NCBI RefSeq assembly: GCF_000298235.1 | Contig: NZ_BAHE01000052.1 | Location: forward strand, 17,391 to 81,390 | Length of the DNA stretch: 64,000 bases | Reading direction: 5' to 3' | Origin: Gordonia namibiensis NBRC 108229 | GTDB taxonomy: Bacteria; Actinomycetota; Actinomycetes; Mycobacteriales; Mycobacteriaceae | In this document: positions 57,969-64,000 of the stretch, piece by piece | Layout of the letters: each line of letters starts with the position of its first letter | Position numbering within the stretch: position 1 is the first letter of the stretch | Notes under the pieces: model-generated | The model's input: the letters and a program-made list of their open reading frames with translations, nothing else | What the model was told of the DNA's origin: nothing | Database searches by the model: none | Made by a program: the position numbers and the translations under genes

Positions 57969-59918
57969 ATGACGACACCACACCACCTCTCCGACCGCTA
58001 CGAACTCGGCGAAACGCTGGGTTTCGGTGGCATGTCCGAGGTGCACTATGCCCGCGACCTGGTGCTGCACCGGGACGTGGCGATCAAGGTGTTGCGCGCC
58101 GACCTCGCGCGCGATCCGTCGTTCTATCTGCGCTTTCGACGTGAGGCCCAGAACGCCGCGAAGCTGAACCACCCGACGATCGTCCAGGTCTTCGACACCG
58201 GCGAGGCCGAGACCGAGGACGGTCCGCTGCCGTTCATCGTCATGGAGTACGTCGACGGTGACACCCTGCGAGACGTGTTGCGGGCCAACGGTCCGATCGC
58301 CCCACGTCAGGCGATGACGTGGATGGCCGACGTCGCCGCCGCCATGGACTTCTCGCACCGCAACGGCATCGTGCACCGCGACATGAAGCCGGCGAACGTC
58401 ATGATCGACAAGTCCGGCGCGGTGAAGGTGATGGACTTCGGCATCGCCCGCGCGATGAGCGACTCCACGTCGACCATGACGCAGACCTCCGCCGTCATGG
58501 GTACCGCCCAATACCTGTCGCCCGAGCAGGCCCGCGGTATCAAGGTGGACCCGCGCAGCGACATCTACTCGATGGGTTGCGTCCTCTTCGAGCTGCTCAC
58601 CGGGGAGCCGCCGTTCACCGGCGACTCGCCGGTCGCGGTCGCCCATCAGCATGTGCACGAGGATCCGCCGTGGCCGTCGCACGTACGCCCGGAGATCCCG
58701 CGTGAGCTCGACTCGGTCGTGCTCAAGGCGATGAGCAAGAACAAGGACAACCGGTACCAGTCGGCCGCCGATCTGCGCGCCGACCTGATCCGGGTGCTCG
58801 CGGGCGGCAAGCCGTCGGCGCCGATGCTGCTCACCGACGAGGAGCGCACCGAGTTCATCGACACCGGCCCCCGACGCCCGGTCCGGTCGGAGACGACCAC
58901 ACCGCGGCGCGCCATCCCCACGCGTGCCGGTGGCAGTCACCGACGCGACGCCGACTATGGGTCCGGCTCCGACGACGACCCGCCACGTCGGCGCCCCCGC
59001 TGGCTGATGGCCGGCGCGATCGCCGCGGTCGTGCTGCTCGTCGCAACGCTGTTCCTGTGGTCTCCCTGGAGTTCGGGCTCCGATCCCGATGTCACCGTGC
59101 CCGCGGTCGCCGGACTCAGTTCCGAGGACGCGCAGTCGTCCCTCGAACGAGCGGGGTTCGAGGTGCGTGTCCTCGAGGAACCCAGCCTCGACGTCGGGCC
59201 CGGTTTCGCGACCCGTTCGACACCCGGCGAGGGTGTGATGGCGACCGAGGGATCCGAGGTCGCCCTGTACATCTCCTCCGGTCCACAACGTCACCGGATA
59301 CCGTCCGACCTGGTCGGCAAGACGCCTGCCGAAGCCCTCGACGCCCTCAAGGTGCTCGGGTTCACCAACGTCAAGACCGAGCGTGTCGACTCGACCGCCG
59401 ACATGAAGGACAAGGTCGTCTCGACCGCGCCGAAGATCGGCACCGAGGTGCCGGTCAACGGGCCGGTGGTCCTCAATGTCGGTAACGGCCCCAAGGAGAT
59501 CACCGTCCGCGACGTCGTCGGCATGCCGGCAGATCGTGCCCGCGCGGTTCTCGAGGAGCTCGGCATGTCGGTCGATGAGGTCGCGGTCGACTCGGACCAG
59601 CCCGCGGGCGAGGTCATCTCCACCTCTCCCGGCCCCGGTTCGACGGCCGAACAGGGCAGCACGGTGCAGTTGTCGGTGTCCCGGGGCAACCTGTTCACCG
59701 TCCCGAGTCTGCGCGGCAAGACACCCGCCGAGGCCCAGTCATCCCTCGAACAGGCCGGTTGGGAACGGTCGACGCTGACGCGTCAGACCCGGAACGTGCC
59801 GCTGAACAGTCCCGACAACGGACGTGTCGTCGGGCAGGAACCGCCGGCGGGTTCGAAGGCGCGCAAGGGTGGCCCGATCACGATCATCATCGGCCAGGCC
59901 AGCCTGCTGCCGAACTAG
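57969..59918 (+). CDS. pknB: Serine/threonine protein kinase PknB with PASTA domains
   Basis: This 649-residue kinase has a catalytic domain (about 1-275) with FGGMSEVHYA, VAIKVLRAD, IVHRDMKPANVM and MDFGIARA. A linker and one membrane helix (about 343-362) follow. Four extracellular PASTA domains (about 370-640) bind peptidoglycan fragments. It is the essential growth-regulating kinase of the group. It follows pknA after a 70-base gap and ends the operon. The dispersed repeat array starts 20 bases after its stop. Confidence 0.95.
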   Translation: MTTPHHLSDRYELGETLGFGGMSEVHYARDLVLHRDVAIKVLRADLARDPSFYLRFRREAQNAAKLNHPTIVQVFDTGEAETEDGPLPFIVMEYVDGDTLRDVLRANGPIAPRQAMTWMADVAAAMDFSHRNGIVHRDMKPANVMIDKSGAVKVMDFGIARAMSDSTSTMTQTSAVMGTAQYLSPEQARGIKVDPRSDIYSMGCVLFELLTGEPPFTGDSPVAVAHQHVHEDPPWPSHVRPEIPRELDSVVLKAMSKNKDNRYQSAADLRADLIRVLAGGKPSAPMLLTDEERTEFIDTGPRRPVRSETTTPRRAIPTRAGGSHRRDADYGSGSDDDPPRRRPRWLMAGAIAAVVLLVATLFLWSPWSSGSDPDVTVPAVAGLSSEDAQSSLERAGFEVRVLEEPSLDVGPGFATRSTPGEGVMATEGSEVALYISSGPQRHRIPSDLVGKTPAEALDALKVLGFTNVKTERVDSTADMKDKVVSTAPKIGTEVPVNGPVVLNVGNGPKEITVRDVVGMPADRARAVLEELGMSVDEVAVDSDQPAGEVISTSPGPGSTAEQGSTVQLSVSRGNLFTVPSLRGKTPAEAQSSLEQAGWERSTLTRQTRNVPLNSPDNGRVVGQEPPAGSKARKGGPITIIIGQASLLPN

Positions 59919-59937
59919 GGCATCCGACGACGGCTCG

Positions 59938-60099
59938 CCAGGCCTTCGTGGCTCGTCGCTTGCGCTCCTCGCACCTCAGGCAGCGAGGGGTGTGTCGCGC
60001 TCCTCGAACCTCAGGCAGCGAAGGTTGTGTCGCGCTCCTCCCACCTCGGACAGCGAGGGCTGTGTCGCGCTCCTCCCACCTCAGACAGCGAGGGTGGCA
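59938..60099. repeat. Dispersed repeat copy 2 with 35-bp tandem array
   Basis: The first 50 bases (59938-59987) match copy 1 at 46735-46784. From 59962 a 35-base unit beginning GCGCTCCTC repeats at 59962, 59997, 60032 and 60067, the last copy incomplete. The first unit has an inverted repeat (CCTCGC at 59967-59972, GCGAGG at 59983-59988). It fills the gap between the convergent pknB and trpG genes, where it may act in transcription termination or simply be a mobile repeat. Confidence 0.88.
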
Positions 60100-60759
60100 T
60101 CAACCGACCGCGCTGGCCATCTCCGCTTCGAGCGCCGCGACGCGGGTCTCGTCGATCTCGATGCCGCACGTCTTGAGCCAGTTGGCGAGCATCCGGTGCC
60201 CGCCCTGGGTCAGGACGCTCTCCGGGTGGAACTGGACGCCGTGGATCGGCAGCTCGCGGTGGGCCATCGCCATGACGATGCCCGACTCGGTGCGTCCGGT
60301 GACGACGAGTTCGTCGGGGATGGTCTCGGGCAGCACCGTGAGCGAGTGGTAGCGGGTCGCGGTGAACGGATCCGGCAGCCCCGCGAGGACGCCCTTGTCG
60401 TCGTGGAAGACCAGGGAGGTCTTGCCGTGCAGGAGTTCCGGTGCGCGGTCGACGGTTCCACCGAACGCCGCGCCGATCGCCTGATGACCCAGGCAGACAC
60501 CCAACAGCGGGAGCTCCTCGGCGGCGGCCACCTCGACCATCGGCATCGTCGCACCGGCGCGCTGCGGGGTGCCGGGTCCGGGGCTCAGCAGCACCCCGTC
60601 GAATCCCGAGACCGCCTCACGCAGATGTTCGGTGTCCCACGGAGTCAGCCGCGGGTCGTCGTTGCGCCACACGACGGCCTCGACACCGAGCTGGCCCAGG
60701 TACTGGACCAGGTTGTAGACGAAGCTGTCGTAGTTGTCGATGACCAGGATGCGACTCAC
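60100..60759 (-). CDS. trpG: Class I glutamine amidotransferase (anthranilate or aminodeoxychorismate synthase component II)
   Basis: This 219-residue amidotransferase subunit passes ammonia from glutamine to chorismate-utilising partners. Motifs are [11 protein letters not shown] near 7, LLSPGPGTP near 53, [11 protein letters not shown] (nucleophile Cys about 84) and VQFHPES (His about 171). It may serve tryptophan synthesis, folate synthesis or both. In mycobacteria the gene at this locus is called trpG. The GTG at 60759 fits homology, although the frame extends to 60930. It is divergent from crgA. Confidence 0.9.
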   Translation of the reverse strand: MSRILVIDNYDSFVYNLVQYLGQLGVEAVVWRNDDPRLTPWDTEHLREAVSGFDGVLLSPGPGTPQRAGATMPMVEVAAAEELPLLGVCLGHQAIGAAFGGTVDRAPELLHGKTSLVFHDDKGVLAGLPDPFTATRYHSLTVLPETIPDELVVTGRTESGIVMAMAHRELPIHGVQFHPESVLTQGGHRMLANWLKTCGIEIDETRVAALEAEMASAVG

Positions 60760-60922
60760 GCAGAAAAGGCTACCGCCGAAAGCGGGTACCTCGGTCAGCG
60801 ACCTGGTGAGATACCGTAGAAGTCGAGTGTTTCCGACCCCGGGCCGATCGGTCTCCACGACGTTCGCCGAGTCCCGGGCACGCGTACGACCGCTGCTGCG
60901 GTACAGCACAACAGAGGATGTC

Positions 60923-61213
60923 ATGCCCAAGTCAAAAGTCCGGAAGAAGACCGACTACACGATCAACACCGCGAGCAGGACGCCGGTCAAGGTCAAGGCC
61001 GGAGCTTCCAGCACGATCTACGTGAGCGTGATGCTCGGCCTGATGCTCCTCGGGCTCGCCTGGCTCGTCGTCTACTACCTCGCCGCCACCCCCACCGCGT
61101 ACGGCGCGGAGGGTCAGGTCCTGCACTGGATGGCCGAGCTCAACTCCTGGAACTTCCTCATCGGGTTCTCCCTCATGGTGGCCGGCCTGTTGATGACCAT
61201 GCGGTGGCGCTGA
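60923..61213 (+). CDS. crgA: Cell division protein CrgA
   Basis: This 96-residue protein has two membrane helices (about 32-55 and 73-92) separated by a short outer loop, preceded by a basic tail beginning MPKSKVRKK. This is the CrgA (DUF881-neighbour) pattern: in mycobacteria it recruits and steadies septal proteins such as FtsI. The ATG at 60923 is strongly preferred over an upstream open frame by the conserved start. Its place beside trpG and pknB matches related genomes. Confidence 0.92.
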   Translation: MPKSKVRKKTDYTINTASRTPVKVKAGASSTIYVSVMLGLMLLGLAWLVVYYLAATPTAYGAEGQVLHWMAELNSWNFLIGFSLMVAGLLMTMRWR

Positions 61214-61261
61214 TCCCGAACACGATCATTCCCCGCGTGTCGCGCTCTGACCTGGGAAAAC

Positions 61262-61340
61262 ACATGCGTGTAAGTTATCCACACTGTGGAAATAACATGT
61301 GTGTAAGTAGTCCCCACTGTGAGTAACTCCTGTGGATAAC
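61262..61340. other. DnaA boxes and 33-bp direct repeats upstream of the PH-like gene
   Basis: TTATCCACA at 61275-61283 is a perfect DnaA box on the plus strand, and TGTGGATAA at 61331-61339 is one on the minus strand. Two imperfect repeats spaced 33 bases (from 61262 and 61295) share ACATG(C/T)GTGTAAGT and CACTGTG. The patch is A/T-rich compared with its flanks. The second box overlaps the GTG of the next gene. It may be an extra DnaA-binding site near the chromosome origin or a DnaA-controlled promoter. Confidence 0.65.
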
Positions 61341-61835
61341 TCTGCTGACTTCTCCACACACGCATGGTCGACGCCGGTTGGAGCGGGTGTCGCGGGCTGC
61401 GTCGGCGGCGTCATCCTGCTCGGCGGGGCGGTCGTCGTGTCCAACGACCCTGCCGGATCGGTCCTCATGGGGATCGCCGGCGTGCTGCTGTTCGCGTTGG
61501 GCGTCTACACGTTGCTGGTCCGGCCACGACTCGAACTCACGGCCGGACACCCGGCGACGCTGACCGTGCGCGGTCTGACCGGACGACGCAGCTATACGCC
61601 CGACCGCGTCGAACGGATCCGGTTGCTGTCGATGCGGCGCGTCGGCCGTCGGGTGGGGCAGCTCGAGATCGACGTCCTCGACGACAACGCCGAAACCAGT
61701 CGTCCGGACGGATCCGACGGGCCCCGCGACGACACCCGGCTACTCGTCTTCAGCCGCTGGGATCTCGGTACCGACCTGCTGTCGGTGGTCGACGCACTCC
61801 GCGCAGCGGGATTCCACGTCGACGACGACCGCTGA
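61332..61835 (+). CDS. PH-like membrane protein (Rv0010c-type)
   Basis: This 167-residue protein has two close membrane helices (about 20-60) followed by a PH-like C-terminal domain with VRPRLELTAGHPATLTVRG and a Trp-rich late segment FSRWDLGTDLL. By position, between crgA and ppiA, it matches the membrane protein of the mycobacterial origin region. The function is unknown. The start GTG lies inside a DnaA box and lacks a strong ribosome site, so the start is tentative. Confidence 0.75.
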   Translation: MDNSADFSTHAWSTPVGAGVAGCVGGVILLGGAVVVSNDPAGSVLMGIAGVLLFALGVYTLLVRPRLELTAGHPATLTVRGLTGRRSYTPDRVERIRLLSMRRVGRRVGQLEIDVLDDNAETSRPDGSDGPRDDTRLLVFSRWDLGTDLLSVVDALRAAGFHVDDDR

Positions 61836-61862
61836 CCGACCCGGCTGTCGACGCCCGGCGCG

Positions 61863-62750
61863 TCAGCGGATGTAGGTGAGTCCGTCGTAGGTGAGCCCAC
61901 CGGCGATCCCCAGGCCGAGCGCGACGACGAACAGCGCACCCAGCGCGATCCAGCCGACCCGGCTGGCCGCCTCCTGGGTTCGACGTCCCTCCGGCAGGAC
62001 CATTCCCGGGAGATAGACGATGGCAGCGGTGGCCGCGGCGCCGAAGGCGAGACCACCGAGATGTCCGAGGACGGAGATCCCGGGCAGCGAGAACGACAAC
62101 ACCACGTTGAAGCCGATGATCAGCAGGACGGGCACCGGCGAGGCACGGGCCTTGAGGATGATCACCAGCATCGCGCCCATCAGACCGTAGATGGCCCCCG
62201 AGGCGCCTGCGGTGAGGGCGCGGTCGTTCTCGAACAACATGACGGCGGCACTGCCGCCCAACAGGGCGATCAGATAGACCGCGAGGTATCGGGACATTCC
62301 CAGCGCGAGTTCGAGGTCGCGGCCCAGGATGTAGAGCGAGAGCATGTTGACGGCCACGTGCATCACACTGAAATGCAGGAAGCCGGACGTCAGCAGGCGC
62401 CAGTACTCGCCGGCGGCGACGTCGCTCTTGAGGAGATCTCCGGAGCTGAAGATGGTGGCGGCCCCGGGGTCGCCGAAGCTGCCCGCCTGGACGGCGCACA
62501 GCAGGAAGATCAGGATGTTGATCCCGATCAGGGTGTAGGTGACGTAAGGCTTGCCCGCGGTCAGGCGGGTGGTCGCCATGCGCCGCACACCGCGGTCACC
62601 GAAGGCCGGCGTCTGTTGAACCCCATCACCTCGAAGACAGTCGAGACAATGCTGGCCGACCGACGCCGGTCGAAGGCAGTCCGGACATGCCGGCCGCCCG
62701 CACCGGCTGCAGGACAGGCCGGTGGGGCGGTCGGGATGCCGGTAACACAC
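61863..62750 (-). CDS. Rhomboid intramembrane serine protease with zinc-finger head
   Basis: This is a 295-residue rhomboid protease. The catalytic Ser184 is in GASGAIYG and His230 in LGHLGG, both within the six-helix membrane core. WRLLTSGFLHFSVMHVAVNM near 120 is the family L1 region. The first 40 residues carry seven Cys and His ligands (Cys2, His5, Cys14, Cys17, Cys22, Cys25, Cys35, Cys38) in a B-box-like zinc-ribbon. It starts with GTG. The cytoplasmic zinc head is common in actinobacterial rhomboids. The substrate is unknown. Confidence 0.88.
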   Translation of the reverse strand: MCYRHPDRPTGLSCSRCGRPACPDCLRPASVGQHCLDCLRGDGVQQTPAFGDRGVRRMATTRLTAGKPYVTYTLIGINILIFLLCAVQAGSFGDPGAATIFSSGDLLKSDVAAGEYWRLLTSGFLHFSVMHVAVNMLSLYILGRDLELALGMSRYLAVYLIALLGGSAAVMLFENDRALTAGASGAIYGLMGAMLVIILKARASPVPVLLIIGFNVVLSFSLPGISVLGHLGGLAFGAAATAAIVYLPGMVLPEGRRTQEAASRVGWIALGALFVVALGLGIAGGLTYDGLTYIR

Positions 62751-62782
62751 CGCCCGTTGCGGGGCGGTGTGTTCCGGAGAGG

Positions 62783-63304
62783 TCAGTTGACCTCGATCTT
62801 CTCGATGACGACGGCGTCGAGCGGGCGATCCTGACGATCGGTCGACGTGGTCGCGATGGCGTCGACGACCTGCTGCGACTCGGGGTCGGTGACCTCACCG
62901 AAGATGCTGTGGCGACGGTTGAGGTGCGGGGTCGGGCCGACGGTGATGAAGAACTGCGAGCCGTTGGTGCCCGGGCCGGCGTTCGCCATGGCGAGCAGGT
63001 ACGGACGATCGAACTGCAGCTCGGGGTGGAACTCGTCGCCGAACTGGTAGCCGGGGCCGCCCATGCCGGTGCCGGTCGGGTCGCCGCCCTGGATCATGAA
63101 GCCGGCGATCACGCGGTGGAAGACCGAGCCGTCGTAGAACGGGCCGGAGTTGCCGCCGGATGCGTTCGGCTTGCTGTATTCCTTGCTCCCGTCGGCCAGG
63201 CCGACGAAGTTCTCGACGGTCTTGGGCGCGTGGTTCGGGAACAGGTCGACCTTGATGGCGCCGCGGTTGGTGTGGATGACTGCGGAGGTTTTCTGAGTGG
63301 TCAC
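62783..63304 (-). CDS. ppiA: Peptidyl-prolyl cis-trans isomerase, cyclophilin PpiA
   Basis: This 173-residue cyclophilin isomerises Xaa-Pro bonds. Active-site segments [15 protein letters not shown] near 64 (catalytic Arg), GTNGSQFFI near 112 and [11 protein letters not shown] near 127 are intact. It has no signal peptide, so it is cytoplasmic. I prefer GTG 63304; an in-frame TTG at 63316 would add four residues. Its place beside the rhomboid and PH-like genes mirrors the origin region of mycobacteria. Confidence 0.9.
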   Translation of the reverse strand: MTTQKTSAVIHTNRGAIKVDLFPNHAPKTVENFVGLADGSKEYSKPNASGGNSGPFYDGSVFHRVIAGFMIQGGDPTGTGMGGPGYQFGDEFHPELQFDRPYLLAMANAGPGTNGSQFFITVGPTPHLNRRHSIFGEVTDPESQQVVDAIATTSTDRQDRPLDAVVIEKIEVN

Positions 63305-63428
63305 CCCTCCATCCAACCACTTGTGCGGTTTTGGGTGGTCGAGACGTGGCTCTCGACCCCACCTGCGCGCGCAGGGTCACATCGCCGGAGGTGGCACGGG
63401 CGGGGGCCGGGCTGGCACTCTGGTCGAC

Positions 63429-63608
63429 ATGCCGAAGAACTACCTCGTCGCCGCGCTGACCGTGCTCGCAGCGGTGCTCACCGCCGGTGTCGGCGTCGCC
63501 ATCCTGCGCCGTACGCGTCAGGATCCGCCGCCGGTCTCGCCGACCGTTCCCCGCGTCGAAGAGGTCCGTGAGGCCCTCGCGGAGAGCACGGAATCACAGG
63601 CCTCGTGA
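63429..63608 (+). CDS. Small single-pass membrane protein
   Basis: This predicted 59-residue protein starts MPKNYLV. It has one membrane helix (about 5-25), then a basic stop-transfer LRRTRQ and a short Pro/Glu-rich cytoplasmic end. I do not recognise a family. The gene is divergent from ppiA and 56 bases ahead of the gene that runs off the window. Confidence 0.6.
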   Translation: MPKNYLVAALTVLAAVLTAGVGVAILRRTRQDPPPVSPTVPRVEEVREALAESTESQAS

Positions 63609-63664
63609 CGACATCGCCGACGGTCGATCCGGGCGTCGGCGGCATCCACAGGTAATTTGAACAC

Positions 63665-64000
63665 GTGACCTCAGACGACGAGCGCTCTCCGAACACGCCC
63701 ACCTCTCCCGGTGGTGCGTCCGAGCGGGCACGCGAGCTGTGGTCGATGTCCGACGACGCGAAGCCCCGCGAGACCGAATCGACCCGGCCCGGCCCTACCG
63801 GCCCCGGTTCGTCGGGCCCGGCTCCCACCGGCGGATCCCACGGCACCGCACCTTGGGAGCGCGTGCCGAGCGCGCCGATCAGCGCACCCTCGCCGGCCCG
63901 CGGACGCGACCTGCCGGATTCGGGACGTCCCGGCCCTCGCGGGCCACTGCCGCCCGCGCCCGGTGGTCCGGCGGGTCCCGGCGGTCCGGCATCTTCTCTG
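63665..64000 (+). CDS. Pro/Gly-rich protein, N-terminal part (cut by window end)
   Basis: A GTG at 63665 opens a frame that continues past the last base, giving at least 112 residues. They are rich in Pro, Gly and Ser with no predicted structure, except a patch ERARELWSMSDDAK near 22-35. Such tails precede membrane domains in several actinobacterial proteins of the origin region, but the rest is missing, so no family is named. Confidence 0.5.
   Translation, partial: MTSDDERSPNTPTSPGGASERARELWSMSDDAKPRETESTRPGPTGPGSSGPAPTGGSHGTAPWERVPSAPISAPSPARGRDLPDSGRPGPRGPLPPAPGGPAGPGGPASSL

Noticed and set aside
63665..64000. Calling the terminal frame a DUF3566 or CwsA-type protein
   Set aside because: The location is suggestive, but only a disordered Pro/Gly-rich start is visible. 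The strand is opposite to that expected for the DUF3566 gene in the mycobacterial order.
1..64000. CRISPR arrays, prophage or insertion sequences
   Set aside because: No spaced identical repeats of CRISPR type and no transposase, integrase or phage-like proteins were found. The repeats present are tandem or intergenic elements.

Overview
The window is GC-rich actinobacterial DNA, most likely from a mycolate-producing genus of the Mycobacteriales such as Gordonia or a close relative. The main evidence is the right end. It carries the fhaA-fhaB-pstP-rodA-pbpA-pknA-pknB block, followed by trpG, crgA, a small PH-like membrane protein gene and ppiA, which is the neighbourhood found near the chromosome origin in this order. 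IdeR-type iron boxes, very long NRPS reading frames and many GTG/TTG starts fit the same group. No transposase, phage gene or CRISPR array was seen.

Bases 1-17.5 kb are metabolic. A phosphotriesterase-like lactonase/amidohydrolase, an SDR, two secreted or lipoprotein hydrolases and a secreted protein with a cysteine-protease-like triad come first. A catabolic locus follows. A leftward run encodes a MaoC hydratase, a CaiB-type CoA transferase, an MmgE/PrpD protein, an acyl-CoA dehydrogenase and a CitE-type lyase. A divergent rightward run encodes a HyuA/HyuB hydantoinase/oxoprolinase pair and an amidase. A GntR/FCD regulator ends the locus. The set looks like ring opening and deamidation of a cyclic imide or lactam, then CoA activation, hydration and cleavage of a dicarboxylate.

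Bases 17.5-45 kb are the most striking part: an apparently iron-regulated nonribosomal peptide island. A single 5,814-residue NRPS with layout (C-A-T)x5-C has no thioesterase and overlaps a GT2 glycosyltransferase gene. A three-gene DrrA/DrrB-type ABC exporter is divergent from it. A separate A-T-TE protein overlaps a gene for a tandem GT2-GT2 fusion, and an FAD/NAD(P)-binding protein is divergent from that pair. Two near-consensus IdeR boxes sit in the two divergent promoter regions. The first C domain resembles EntF, one A domain has the exact serine code, and the other four pockets form two near-identical pairs. I infer an exported, glycosylated, iron-responsive peptide, perhaps a siderophore of unfamiliar type. 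No chelating-group genes are in the window.

Bases 45-50 kb hold NO detoxification (flavohemoprotein Hmp, its probable NsrR sensor and a small membrane protein), a DUF72 protein, WrbA, an FBP-type zinc-finger protein and a tRNA-Leu(CAG) with a clear terminator. Bases 50-60 kb are the cell-wall growth and signalling operon. Bases 60-64 kb hold trpG/pabA, crgA, a PH-like membrane protein, a zinc-finger rhomboid protease, cyclophilin ppiA and the start of a Pro/Gly-rich protein cut by the window edge. Intergenic oddities include a dispersed 50-bp repeat with a 35-bp tandem array and two perfect DnaA boxes upstream of the PH-like gene.
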